Assembly: GCA_946646575.1 (NCBI GenBank)
Contig: CAMPCR010000002.1
Span: 1 to 64,000, forward strand
DNA length: 64,000 nucleotides
Direction of reading: 5' to 3'
Origin: UBA3222 sp002363035
Lineage (GTDB): Bacteria > Verrucomicrobiota > Verrucomicrobiia > Opitutales > UBA9783
Both the position numbers and the translations under genes were made by a program. The stretch's first letter is position 1. Each line of letters starts with the position of its first letter. The notes beneath the pieces are model-generated. The model had not been told where the DNA came from. It was given only the letters and a program-made list of their open reading frames with translations, and ran no database searches. Below are positions 8,245 to 17,427 of the stretch, one piece after another.

Positions 8245-11200
8245 ATGTGTAAATATTTCAAAATATACGCTGTCCTTCTGGCAGCTTTGGGATGCGGTCG
8301 CGCATGGTGCGATGTTCATTTTTTCTGCACACAGTGTAACTGTGGCGTCAACTGGAAGGAGTGGGGAAGCCATGCGGCGAAAAACCATGCGGGTAAGTAT
8401 AAGAAGCCGTTCTTTTTGTGGTGCCCTTCTTCGAACTGTAAGTGTCCTTTGGCACCTGTTTCACCCTTGAAAATTGGCGGTCAAACGGTAGAGTGTGCCG
8501 ATAGGCATGTGCGTAAACACGGGGATAAGTATATCACATATGATCTTTGGTGTACAAAATGCAACATGGTTGTTCCGAGACATCTTTGGGAGATGCATTT
8601 GATACGAGTGCATCCGGACGTTGGTGGATTATACCAGGTTTTTTGTCCTTGTGGCAAGGAGAAGTCTTCCCAAAAAAAGGAAGACCAGTTTTTTGATAAG
8701 TCTGAGCCATCCGAATCGAGTGGATGTTTGCAGGGTTCTATAGAGTTTTATACCGTGTCTTCCGGCACACAGAGCGGGAATTTCGATGCCTTTGAAGGTG
8801 AGGGTGACAATTCCGGATGGGTATGCTCGTGTTCGAGCACATACACTCAGGAAGATCAGTTGATTTGTAAGGAGTGCAAGAAGGATTGTAAGGAGTGCAA
8901 GAAGGATTGTAAGGAGTGCGGGAAGGATTGTAAGGAGTGCAAGAAGGATGGTAAGGAGTGCGAGAAGGATTGTAAGGAGTGCGGGAAGGATGGTAAGGAG
9001 TGCAAGAAGGATGGTAAGGAGTGCAAGAAGGATGGTAAGGAGTGCAAGAAGGATGGTAAGGAGTGCGAGAAGGATGGTAAGGAGTGCGGGAAGGATGGTA
9101 AGGAGTGCGAGAAGGATGGTAAGGAGTGCGAGAAGGATTGTAAGGAGTGCGGGAAGGATAGAATCCCGTCCTATCTTGGGCTCGAGCACCTGTTTGCGAA
9201 ACATAAAGACAAGGTGAAGGACTATTTGCCACAGTACGAATTTTATTGCAAAGAATGCAAAAAAACCTTCAAGACGGCACAGAAATGGGGCAGTCATGTG
9301 TTCAAGTGCTCGGGACGTTTGGAAAAAGAAGGTGAATGGAAGGTATTTTACTGTCCGTTGTGCGGGGAAAATCCGAAAACATTTTATGAAAAACACGCAG
9401 CCGAATCCCATCCGGAGCAGTGCATATATTGTTTCGAAAAGATTCAGAGTGAAAAATTACGTGAGGAGCATATGAAAGAAGCGCATAGAATTTTCTGTCC
9501 GTTTTGTAATCAGGATCAATTTGAAGTGCCGCTTGCGGTTCACATCGTGAGGGCGCATGAGATATGGGAAGGTCCCTGTCCCTGGGACAGGCGTCGTGAG
9601 GTTCGTTGTAAATGGTGTCCTCCCGGTTTAGGCGGTTTCAGAAGTTTTTACGCTGATGAAGCAATACAAGGCCGAAAAATGATACTGTATCACTTCATGC
9701 AAAAACACACTTCGCAAATAAAAGAACTATACTGGAATCCCAATGGCTTGTACCGATTTATCGTCCAGCAAAAACTATACAATACGCAAAGCGTAGAGCC
9801 GTGTAAGAGTTTATACTTTCGGTATTCGGGATTGTGTGTCCTGAATGGGCATAGTAGTCATCCATCGCTAGACTGTGGGGGGTGTCCATATTGCAAAAGT
9901 CTGGTGATACCAAAGAATAACGACCAGAAATGGTACACAAAAATTGAAGCAGCAAAGGAACATTGGAAGCTGTTTCACGCAGGCATGAAATATTGCCGGT
10001 CTTGCAACTCTATTCATCAGGAAAAGGACTATGACAACCATTTATTGTCGTCGGAACACAGCGATAAATGTGAACCGCAAGCGGCATATGTAAAATGCCC
10101 GGACTGTCCTAAGGCGGTTTTGATGGAGGATTTGTATCACGGAGAGAAGAAACACGGCAAGGGATTTGTTTTTTGTACCGAATGCAAACGCTGGGGAACA
10201 GGGAGTTGTCCGGGTTGCGGGAAATGGGTGCTTGATGAGTGTGAGGAATGCCAGCAACGGATCTGCGGAACGTGTCCGCAGTGCGAGAAGAAGGCATTCG
10301 GATCCTGTTCCGAGTGCCAGCAATATGTGACAGGGGAGTGCTCCGAATGTAAGAAGGAAGTGAACGGAAAGTGTCCGACGTGTGTCACGAAAGTGTTGGG
10401 AAAATGCCCGGTTTGCGGGAACGAGGTAACCGGTTACTGTAGTCGATGTAAGCAACGGGTTGTCGGGAAATGTTCCGTGTGTGGTAGTAACTGTGCCTCG
10501 GGGGTCTGTTCGAACTGTAAACAAAAAGTAGGGAGTATCCCAAGGGGCTATATAGCTTTTGAATCCCATATGAGGGAGAAACACAACAAGAAGTTGCAAG
10601 ATAAACAACCGGCTAAACAAGCGGCTGAGAAGCTACGCGAGCAGGCAGAAACGTTCAAAGACGATAAGGATTTTCGTTGGTGTGAGGAATGCGGTGTTCA
10701 CGTTTGTAACGAAGACAAAGATCGCATAGCCCATTGCAGGGACCGGCATAAAGGTTCCCGTAACGGGTGGTGCGAGCTTTGCAGGTGGGATTTTGATGGT
10801 ACACTCAGCGATCATTTGGTGAGAAAACATTCGAAGGAGGTGCAACGTTGCAAGTGCGGTTTGTATGTTTTCAAAGATTTGGATAAACGGCATTTGGCGC
10901 GTCACACATGCTACTGCATCCAATGCAGGAAGGATGTACCGTTTGAACATATGAACAAGGCGCATAACTGTACTCCGAAGTGCAAGCCGATTGCGAATTA
11001 CGGAGAACTTGTATGGGACATTCAGCACGACGAACAATGCCAGGACCGTCACTGGTTTATGTGTAATTTCCTTGTCTGTGACTTTAGAGGGTCAAGTGAT
11101 GACGCGTTTAGGCAGCATATCATGGAAGCTCACGGATGTACGGAAGATTGCAAGTATGAACGGAACGGTTACCAGTTTAAAATTACACATTGCGGTTGTA

Positions 11201-11676
11201 TGTATGATGAAAAAATACAGGTAAAATGTCCGTGCGACAAGTGGTGTGGCGTTAGGGGTACGAAAGGAAGCATTCTTGAGCACGTATGGTTGGAACACGG
11301 TTGTACCTGGGGTAAGTGTGGCTATGGAAAGGATGGGTTTAGACATGATGCGAATTGTCAATACATAGCTTCCATAACATTTTACCCATGTCCGTTTGGC
11401 GGATGTCGCTTCCAGGGTGTAGAGAAGGATATGGAGGAGCATATGTCTGATAAGCACAACTGCCTCGATTATTATTGCACTTTTAAAAAAGGTGTCCCGT
11501 CTCACGCCGTGACTTGCCCCAACAGAGTTTTCAAATGCCCCGTGTGTTCTAATAAGCCCTCCGTAACAAAGAAACATTTGAGGGATTTTCACGGGTGCCA
11601 TGACTTTTGTCATATTAACGAGGAAGGTAACGGCATAGAGCATCATTATGAGTGTATAAACAAAGATCAATTTTAA
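8245..11676 (+). CDS. giant exported Cys/His-rich protein with zinc-finger-like arrays
   Basis: I do not recognise this 1143-residue protein as a named family. A signal peptide is likely at residues 1-22 (MCKYFKIYAVLLAALGCGRAWC). The rest is an extraordinary run of CxxC pairs and C2H2-like modules in which two Cys are followed by Hx3-5H: for example CPFCNQDQFEVPLAVHIVRAH at about 418, CELCRWDFDGTLSDHLVRKH, and CPFGGCRFQGVEKDMEEHMSDKH. Residues 208-305 are a degenerate heptapeptide array KECxKDx, and residues 644-762 an array of eleven CxxC units spaced 11 residues apart. The C-terminal quarter repeats HxCxxxC blocks. The spacing suggests zinc binding or, outside the cell, disulfide ladders; export makes a DNA-binding role inside the producer unlikely. 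A host-directed or surface role is inference. Confidence 0.85.
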   Translation: MCKYFKIYAVLLAALGCGRAWCDVHFFCTQCNCGVNWKEWGSHAAKNHAGKYKKPFFLWCPSSNCKCPLAPVSPLKIGGQTVECADRHVRKHGDKYITYDLWCTKCNMVVPRHLWEMHLIRVHPDVGGLYQVFCPCGKEKSSQKKEDQFFDKSEPSESSGCLQGSIEFYTVSSGTQSGNFDAFEGEGDNSGWVCSCSSTYTQEDQLICKECKKDCKECKKDCKECGKDCKECKKDGKECEKDCKECGKDGKECKKDGKECKKDGKECKKDGKECEKDGKECGKDGKECEKDGKECEKDCKECGKDRIPSYLGLEHLFAKHKDKVKDYLPQYEFYCKECKKTFKTAQKWGSHVFKCSGRLEKEGEWKVFYCPLCGENPKTFYEKHAAESHPEQCIYCFEKIQSEKLREEHMKEAHRIFCPFCNQDQFEVPLAVHIVRAHEIWEGPCPWDRRREVRCKWCPPGLGGFRSFYADEAIQGRKMILYHFMQKHTSQIKELYWNPNGLYRFIVQQKLYNTQSVEPCKSLYFRYSGLCVLNGHSSHPSLDCGGCPYCKSLVIPKNNDQKWYTKIEAAKEHWKLFHAGMKYCRSCNSIHQEKDYDNHLLSSEHSDKCEPQAAYVKCPDCPKAVLMEDLYHGEKKHGKGFVFCTECKRWGTGSCPGCGKWVLDECEECQQRICGTCPQCEKKAFGSCSECQQYVTGECSECKKEVNGKCPTCVTKVLGKCPVCGNEVTGYCSRCKQRVVGKCSVCGSNCASGVCSNCKQKVGSIPRGYIAFESHMREKHNKKLQDKQPAKQAAEKLREQAETFKDDKDFRWCEECGVHVCNEDKDRIAHCRDRHKGSRNGWCELCRWDFDGTLSDHLVRKHSKEVQRCKCGLYVFKDLDKRHLARHTCYCIQCRKDVPFEHMNKAHNCTPKCKPIANYGELVWDIQHDEQCQDRHWFMCNFLVCDFRGSSDDAFRQHIMEAHGCTEDCKYERNGYQFKITHCGCMYDEKIQVKCPCDKWCGVRGTKGSILEHVWLEHGCTWGKCGYGKDGFRHDANCQYIASITFYPCPFGGCRFQGVEKDMEEHMSDKHNCLDYYCTFKKGVPSHAVTCPNRVFKCPVCSNKPSVTKKHLRDFHGCHDFCHINEEGNGIEHHYECINKDQF
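8866..9159 (+). repeat. 14 tandem copies of a 21-bp unit encoding (C/G)KEC(K/G/E)KD
   Basis: Fourteen uninterrupted 21-bp units lie in frame inside the giant Cys-rich gene. Variation is confined to codon 1 (TGT or GGT, Cys/Gly) and codon 5 (AAG, GGG or GAG, i.e. Lys, Gly or Glu). The near-identity points to recent expansion by slippage or unequal exchange. The unit length is a multiple of three, so copy number changes keep the frame. Confidence 0.95.
10174..10530 (+). repeat. array of eleven CxxC units with 11-residue periodicity
   Basis: Within the giant protein (residues 644-762), CxxC pairs recur every 11 residues in the pattern CxxCx7, with a G-K/E/S just before most pairs (for example CSECKKEVNGK, CPTCVTKVLGK, CPVCGNEVTGY). 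One unit has an additional residue. DNA identity among units is low, so this array is older than the 21-bp array. Confidence 0.85.
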
Positions 11677-12052
11677 CGGCGGAATACGTTTATTTCGAAA
11701 ACATGAAAAAATAAGCGGAGAGTTGTAACGGTTCGCAAAGGGGGGGGGCGGCAAGTCGAAGGACGCGTATTCCTCGTAAAAAGCAAAAAACAAACGGGCA
11801 ATCGGTTTTGTTCTTGTAAAAGCAATGATGAGGGTGCACGTGTTTCGGACGATAGAGAAAATGGTCATCGGTATATTGTGCACCGGCATACGGTGAGTGA
11901 CGATATATGGGATCGTTCGCTCGAATGTGCCCGCATGGGCTTGGTGTTTGGGTATTTTCTTTTGTAAATTCGTCGTTTTTTACATTTCCGATGCGAGTAC
12001 GTCGTAATTTTTTGGGATTGCAACGGGATAGCGTGGTCTTACCCTGAAAGCT
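11677..12052. other. intergenic region with a nine-G tract
   Basis: No convincing gene in these 376 bases. A run of nine G lies at 11740-11748, followed by a C and GG. The last 35 bases hold the glmS promoter. Open frames on the minus strand here continue antisense into the Cys-rich gene and are not protein-like. Confidence 0.5.
12018..12045 (+). promoter_or_regulatory. putative promoter of glmS
   Basis: TTGCAA (12018-12023) and TACCCT (12040-12045) with a 16 nt spacer, 7 nt before the GTG start. No Shine-Dalgarno sequence fits in between and no glmS ribozyme-like leader is possible with this start site. Confidence 0.42.
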
Positions 12053-13912
12053 GTGTGCGGCATCATCGGCTACATCGGTAAGGAAGAGGCATTGCCGGTT
12101 CTCTTGAAAGGTTTAACCTGCATGGAGTACCGCGGCTACGATTCGGCGGGATTGTCGGTCGGGGACGAGCAACATGCGTTTCGGACGGTGCGTGCCGTCG
12201 GGCGGGTTGCGCAACTGACGAAGCGCGCGGCGGAAGTTTCGTTGCGCGGGCATGTCGGCATCGGGCACACCCGTTGGGCAACGCACGGCGGCATTACCGA
12301 AAACAACACCCATCCGCATACCAGTTGCGACGGGAAATTTATTCTCGTTCACAACGGCGTGATCGAGAATTATGCCGCGCTGAAGGAGCATTTAAAGAAA
12401 AACGGGTGTACGTTTTACGGCGATACCGATACGGAGGTATTGGTCAATTTAATCGCTTGGCATTATCGGCAGTTTTCGGACATTTCAACTCTTTCCAAGC
12501 GTTTTAAGACGAGTGTCCGCAAAGCGTTGTCGGAACTGCAGGGAACCTACGGGATTGCGGTACTTTGCACCGATTGCCCGAACGAACTGATCGGCGCGCG
12601 CAAAAGTTCGCCGCTGGTACTGGGTGTCGGGAAAGACGAATTGTTTTTGGCAAGCGACATCGGTGCGTTCGGCGGTCGAACCAAGGATGTGGTGTTTTTG
12701 TCCGACGGCGAAATTGTCCATTTAAAAGGGAATGAATTCCATATTACGGGTGCGGACGAACGGGCGTTGTCGCCGACCGTTGAAACCGTCGATTGGGAGG
12801 GCGATGTTTCCGATTTGGGTTCTTATACGTCCTACATGCAAAAGGAGATTTTCGAACAGCCGAAATCGCTGGAAAATACAATGCTCGGGCGATTTTCAGC
12901 GGACGGAAGTTCGGCGCATTTGGGCGGTCTGCAACTATCCGCGGACGAATTGCGGCGCGCGGAACGCCTCTTGTTGATCGGTTGCGGAAGCGCGTATCAT
13001 GCGTGCAAAGTCGGTGCGTATCTGCTCGAACGCTACGCGCGCATTCCGACGGAAGTCGAGTATGCATCGGAATTTCGCTATCGCAACGCGCCGTTGGGCA
13101 AAAATACTTTGATATTCGTTGTGAGCCAATCGGGCGAAACGCGGGATACGCTGGATGCGTTGCACGAAGCGCGGCGAAAGGGACTTCGCGTGTTGGCGAT
13201 TACCAACGCCGTCGGATCAACGGTTGCGCGCGAATCGGACGGCGGCGTTTATCAGCGTTCGGAACCGGAAATCGGGGTTGCAAGCACCAAAGCGTTCACG
13301 GGGCAGATTGCGACGTTCCTGCTGCTTTCGCTGTATCTGGGGCGCATGCGCGAAATGAGTTTTTCGGAGGGATGTCGGCTGGTGCAGGCACTGAAAGACC
13401 TGCCGACGTGCGCGAAGGAGGTTTTGACGTCTTGCGACGATTGGGCGCGTGCGACGGCAAAAAAGTACGCAAAGTGTCCGAGTTTTTACTTTATCGGTCG
13501 GCAGATGCTGTTCCCGATTGCGCTGGAAGGTGCTTTGAAGTTGAAGGAAGTTTCTTATATTCACGCCGAAGCATATCCCGGGGGCGAACTGAAACACGGA
13601 CCGATCGCGCTGATTGAACCGTCGTTCCCGACGTTCGTTTTGGCGTCCGACCCCGAAATGCTTTCGAAAAACATCAACAACATGACGGAAATCAAAGCGC
13701 GAAAAGGACAGGTGATTGCGTTGGGCGTCGAAGGTCATCCGTTCCCGAACGATGTTTGCGACGATGCTTTTTATCTGCCGAAGGTACACGAAGCACTTTT
13801 GCCGATTATCACGGTGCTTCCGTTGCAGTTGTTTGCCTATTATGCAGCTTTGGAACGCGGTTGCGACGTCGATAAACCGCGGAATTTGGCAAAAGCGGTT
13901 ACGGTGGAGTAG
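12053..13912 (+). CDS. glmS: glutamine-fructose-6-phosphate aminotransferase (isomerizing)
   Basis: Makes glucosamine-6-phosphate from fructose-6-phosphate and glutamine, the entry to peptidoglycan and LPS amino sugars. The 619-residue product starts (GTG) MCGIIGYIG with the catalytic Cys that becomes residue 1. The glutaminase half continues with EYRGYDSAGLSV, HTRWATHGG and NTHPH. Two SIS domains follow (GCGSAYHACKVG with SQSGETRDTLDAL; then GRQMLFPIALEGALKLKEVSYIHAEAYPGGELKHGP). It ends KPRNLAKAVTVE, the canonical C-terminus. Length is normal. GTG at 12053 is the only start giving Cys at position 2. Confidence 0.97.
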   Translation: MCGIIGYIGKEEALPVLLKGLTCMEYRGYDSAGLSVGDEQHAFRTVRAVGRVAQLTKRAAEVSLRGHVGIGHTRWATHGGITENNTHPHTSCDGKFILVHNGVIENYAALKEHLKKNGCTFYGDTDTEVLVNLIAWHYRQFSDISTLSKRFKTSVRKALSELQGTYGIAVLCTDCPNELIGARKSSPLVLGVGKDELFLASDIGAFGGRTKDVVFLSDGEIVHLKGNEFHITGADERALSPTVETVDWEGDVSDLGSYTSYMQKEIFEQPKSLENTMLGRFSADGSSAHLGGLQLSADELRRAERLLLIGCGSAYHACKVGAYLLERYARIPTEVEYASEFRYRNAPLGKNTLIFVVSQSGETRDTLDALHEARRKGLRVLAITNAVGSTVARESDGGVYQRSEPEIGVASTKAFTGQIATFLLLSLYLGRMREMSFSEGCRLVQALKDLPTCAKEVLTSCDDWARATAKKYAKCPSFYFIGRQMLFPIALEGALKLKEVSYIHAEAYPGGELKHGPIALIEPSFPTFVLASDPEMLSKNINNMTEIKARKGQVIALGVEGHPFPNDVCDDAFYLPKVHEALLPIITVLPLQLFAYYAALERGCDVDKPRNLAKAVTVE

Positions 13913-14025
13913 GGGCAGTTGATTTCGAAGTTCCAATAATGAGTATTTTTGCCGATTGTTCTCGAAGGTGTATTTTTAAGTCGTCTGCCGCAGGCTGTTG
14001 AGTGTATAATCTTCGCAAGTAATTC

Positions 14026-14793
14026 GTGATGAACTCCTCCGTCTCACTCGAAACGATTGTTTCTTTTTTGGATGAAACCTTCCAAACGCACCAAATCGAG
14101 GATTTCACCAATGCCTGCAACGGATTGCAGTTAGCGAATGACGGCTCCGTAACATGCATTGTCGGTGCCGTGGACGCGAATGTGAACGTTATTAATGCGG
14201 CGATTGGGCAAAAAGCGGATTTGCTTTGCGTTCATCACGGTTTAACTTGGCGCGGGTTGCAACCGCTGACGGGGGCGTTGTATGACTTGTATAAACGTGC
14301 GATGGAGGCGAACCTGGCAATTTACAGCCTGCATCTGCCGCTCGACGAGCACCCGATGTACGGACATAACGTGTTGATTGCCAAAGCGCTCGGTGTATCG
14401 ACGGAAAAACCTTTCATATCTTACAAAGATCGACTTTACGGTTGTGTTTGCAAAGGCATGCCGCTTGATGAACTTAGCCGACGATTGAAAGCCTCGTTCC
14501 CGCGTTCGTATCGTGCGTTTTGTTACGGCTCCGAACAACCCAAATGCATCGCGATTATGAGCGGCAGCGGCGGTCAGGAGTGTCTGAACGAAATGGTCGC
14601 ATCCGACATCGATACGCTCGTTACGGGCGAAATCCATTATTCGGCAATTTCCTTCGCACAACTGTATCAGTTAAATTTGTTCGCCTGCGGACATTACGCC
14701 ACCGAGTGCTTCGGCATCAAGGCATTGTTGCGGTTATTACACGAAAAAACACAACTGCCGTGCGAATTTATTGAGGATTTTTGCGAATTATAA
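14026..14793 (+). CDS. NIF3-family dinuclear metal-binding protein
   Basis: A 255-residue member of the NIF3/YbgI (DUF34) family, whose precise role is unsettled; members bind two divalent metals and some are called GTP cyclohydrolase I type 2. Conserved ligand segments are visible: CVHHGLTW, HLPLDEHPMYGHN, and the C-terminal GEIHYSAI and CGHYATECFGIKAL with His and Glu. Length is that of the short form without the central PII-like insert. A TATAAT at 14005-14010 lies 15 nt upstream of the ATG. Two consecutive ATG codons make the exact start ambiguous by one residue. Confidence 0.88.
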   Translation: MMNSSVSLETIVSFLDETFQTHQIEDFTNACNGLQLANDGSVTCIVGAVDANVNVINAAIGQKADLLCVHHGLTWRGLQPLTGALYDLYKRAMEANLAIYSLHLPLDEHPMYGHNVLIAKALGVSTEKPFISYKDRLYGCVCKGMPLDELSRRLKASFPRSYRAFCYGSEQPKCIAIMSGSGGQECLNEMVASDIDTLVTGEIHYSAISFAQLYQLNLFACGHYATECFGIKALLRLLHEKTQLPCEFIEDFCEL

Positions 14794-15076
14794 GCGTCAA
14801 AGTGCTCCGATTTTTGAGAAAGGACATTTTATTTTTCTTGATAGCAACCTGTCAAGGACTTTGTTGGTCATAAGCGCAGAAACGGTTTATTTAGTTGTTT
14901 TAATATAAGCACGCGGTTACATGGGTACGCGGTTTTGTTTATTCGTTGCGTTTCCGCCTTGTTTCAAGGATGTAAATTTACATATTTCTAACCATTGCAA
15001 ACCGTACGCACGCGGTGTTGAACGAGAAAAGCGGTTTTACGTTGCGTTCGGTCTGTTTTCGGAGAGAAAATAAGAC

Positions 15077-15832
15077 GTGAGCGAAAGTGTGAGTATTGCC
15101 ATTCCGGCGCGCATGGCATCGTCGCGTTTGCCGGGGAAAATGCTCGCCCTATTGGGCGGGAAGCCGGTACTTCAGCATGTCATCGAGCGTGTCAAGCAGG
15201 TGCGCTGTTGCAAAGAGGTCTATGTGGTCACGGACAGCGAAGAAATTGTTCGTTTGGCGCAAACGCTCGATGTGCACGGATTGATGACGTCGCCGAATTG
15301 TATTTGCGGAACGGAACGCATTGCATCGGTTTTGGAACACATCAACGGCGATATTATTTTTAACGTCCAGGGCGATGAGCCGTTCATCGAACCAAAACTT
15401 TTGGAGGATATGGCGGAGGCAATGCATTTGTCAAACGGAGATGTTTTGATGCCGTCGTATCGATTAAAGACAACGGCGGAACTGTTCAATCCGTCCGTTA
15501 CGAAGGTTGTTTGCGACAAAGACGGATGCGGTTTGTATTTTTCCAGAAGTCCCATTCCCTATGTGAGAGATTGCGAACAAGCTCAATGGACGGAGAAGTA
15601 TGCATTTTGGGGCGTTTTTGGCGTTTATGTTTTCCGACGGGAAGCCCTGAAAGCGTATCGAAACTTTCCCGTAAGTCCCTTGGAAAAAGCGGAATCCCTG
15701 GAACAACTGCGCTGGCTCTCCAACGGCTACCGCATTGCAACGTTCCCCGTCGATACGCACCCGCTGTGCTCCATCGATACGGCGGAAGATTTAAAGCGTG
15801 CGGAAGAATTTATAAGGCACCAAGTCCGTTAA
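15077..15832 (+). CDS. kdsB: 3-deoxy-manno-octulosonate cytidylyltransferase
   Basis: Activates KDO as CMP-KDO for attachment to lipid A, implying an LPS-bearing outer membrane. The 251-residue product has IPARMASSRLPGKMLALLGGKPVLQHV at the N-terminus (nucleotide-binding loop), VVTDSEEI, the FNVQGDEPFIEP segment with the metal-binding Asp, and the C-terminal SIDTAEDLKRAEEF. The start is GTG at 15077, preceded by a GGAGAG about 10 nt upstream. It ends 11 bp from the stop of the convergent deformylase-like gene. Confidence 0.95.
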   Translation: MSESVSIAIPARMASSRLPGKMLALLGGKPVLQHVIERVKQVRCCKEVYVVTDSEEIVRLAQTLDVHGLMTSPNCICGTERIASVLEHINGDIIFNVQGDEPFIEPKLLEDMAEAMHLSNGDVLMPSYRLKTTAELFNPSVTKVVCDKDGCGLYFSRSPIPYVRDCEQAQWTEKYAFWGVFGVYVFRREALKAYRNFPVSPLEKAESLEQLRWLSNGYRIATFPVDTHPLCSIDTAEDLKRAEEFIRHQVR

Positions 15833-15843
15833 GGTTCGGAAAC

Positions 15844-16923
15844 CTACTCTGTTTCGGATTTTGCTTCGACAGCGTTGTTTGCTGTTTCCGATTGGGGTAA
15901 CAGTGTATCGTAATCGAGGATATGGTCTTTGCCACCGATTTCTTTAATGATCGCTAGCGCCTTGCCCTTATTATCCTCCCCTGATATCCAAAACGTATTC
16001 TCCAGCATATGCTTTATTTTTTTCTTACGTTCCTCATCTTCTTTCGACGGCTCCGGCGTTGTCCCCTCTTTACCTCCTTTAAGACCAAAGCGTTCTTTCA
16101 ACATTTCTTCGAATTGCGGTATGTTATCTTTAGTCAATTTTTCATCTTTAAGTTCCTGCATCCTTTTATATAGTTCCGATTTGTTTTTCCAAATCGGATC
16201 TGAACCTCGTACCAACAACGGCTGTTCGTCAAGTCTATCGACGTACAGAATGCCGTTCAAGTGATCAACTTCGTGTTGTACAACTTTTGCCAAAAAACCG
16301 TTACACTTTAATGTGTGCTTTTTCTCGTCTACGTCTTGATAGGCTACCGAAATTTCGAGGTTTCGCAATACATTTGCCATGATCCCCGGCAATGATAAAC
16401 AGCCTTCTTCGCTGACATCTTTCCCGTCTGAAGGGAATGAAACCGTCGGATTGACGAGAACCAACGGAAAGATATCAAAAACATTCTTCAAAACGACCTC
16501 GGAGCTATTAAACTTCCCTTCCCTATCCTTAACGTTGTCCTCAATTTTCTCATTGTACAGAACCGTCTCGGTTGCATAGAACGGAGCTGTCTTTTTTTCA
16601 AACTCAATTCGTTTCTGTTCCATCCCGGGCTTTCTGAGAGCAGCCAAACGCGGGTCATCGATGACAACAATCCGACAAGGCAAGCCGACTTGAGGCGCCG
16701 CAAGACCAACACCGTTACCCGTAACGTTTAAGATTTCAAACAGACCATTGACGACCCTTTTTAATCCATCGCCAAACTCCGTAATCAGCTTTGCTTCTTC
16801 CTTAAGTACTTTATGCCCAAGAATGCAAATCTCATGTTTTGCGAACAATGCCGTTGAACTATTTAAAACCGCCATACCCGCCATTGCTAAGGTTGAAAAA
16901 ACACATGAACTGCGAATGTGCAT
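15844..16923 (-). CDS. exported peptide-deformylase-like protein
   Basis: A 359-residue protein with all three deformylase motifs: GVGLAAPQ (71-78), EGCLS (173-177, with the metal-ligand Cys) and HEVDH (217-221, metal-ligand His pair and catalytic Glu). Ordinary deformylases are cytosolic and about 170-190 residues. This one begins with what looks like a signal peptide (MHIRSSCVFSTLAMAGMAVL, likely cut near ALFA-K), has a 50-residue insert between motifs 1 and 2, and carries a 130-residue charged C-terminal tail. The start at 16923 is preferred; an upstream ATG at 16971 would add 16 residues and bury the signal. The neighbours are exported proteins. It may deformylate or hydrolyse peptides outside the cytoplasm, but the substrate is unknown. 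Confidence 0.8.
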   Translation of the reverse strand: MHIRSSCVFSTLAMAGMAVLNSSTALFAKHEICILGHKVLKEEAKLITEFGDGLKRVVNGLFEILNVTGNGVGLAAPQVGLPCRIVVIDDPRLAALRKPGMEQKRIEFEKKTAPFYATETVLYNEKIEDNVKDREGKFNSSEVVLKNVFDIFPLVLVNPTVSFPSDGKDVSEEGCLSLPGIMANVLRNLEISVAYQDVDEKKHTLKCNGFLAKVVQHEVDHLNGILYVDRLDEQPLLVRGSDPIWKNKSELYKRMQELKDEKLTKDNIPQFEEMLKERFGLKGGKEGTTPEPSKEDEERKKKIKHMLENTFWISGEDNKGKALAIIKEIGGKDHILDYDTLLPQSETANNAVEAKSETE

Positions 16924-17427
16924 ATCATATGCGAACAGATCGTAAAGACAAACGTCAAGAAGTAAATTCACATGCGGATAAAATTTTCACTTTGACGGAA
17001 AATTTTTATATATGCGCGGAAGACGATGTCAACCGCCAACCGACAAACCAAACCGAAAAAAACTTCAGGAAAAAACACCACACGCATCTGTCGAATACGC
17101 AACAGAATACCCCTTATAAACAACAACGCAGCCAGGCACTCCGCGGCACCGACGCACAAGAGTACCGTTGCTGTCTTCCGACCCTGGCGGGGTTCATCCG
17201 TTCGCCCTGCACGGAACCCGACTGCAAGCTCATGCTGTGTTTAAGAACGCAGGCTGTCAAACGGAAACGCCCGTCGGAAGTCGCGGAATTGTCCCGGAAA
17301 CCGTACTTTCTCTCGGATTCGGTGCGGAAAAACAAACCCGACGATTTGCCGTTTATGTCGACGTATTTCGCGTGTCTCGATAAAAAAGTCTTGCCTTCTG
17401 GCAAAAAAATTCCATGGGAGAATTATT
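16924..17427. other. divergent intergenic region
   Basis: About 500 bases between the deformylase-like gene (minus) and the first glycosyltransferase-like gene (plus), presumably holding both promoters. An inverted repeat TTGCC/GGCAA with a 4 nt loop lies near 17392-17405 next to an A run. Open frames crossing it on either strand have no protein-like features. Confidence 0.4.

Noticed and set aside
8866..9159. CRISPR-like appearance of short regular repeats
   Set aside because: Units are contiguous, 21 bp, without spacers and in frame inside a large gene.
8629..9411. Long minus-strand open frame opposite the 21-bp array, encoding an LLALLTIL repeat
   Set aside because: It is the antisense shadow of the repeats; the apparent Leu/Thr repeat follows from the KECKKD codons and there is no promoter or start site of its own.
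11740..12052. glmS ribozyme-like leader
   Set aside because: The only plausible promoter puts the transcript start at the GTG codon, and no ribozyme core was seen upstream.
12793..13617. 274-codon alternative frame within glmS
   Set aside because: Arg/Gly-rich shadow of a strongly biased coding region; glmS is intact over the same bases.
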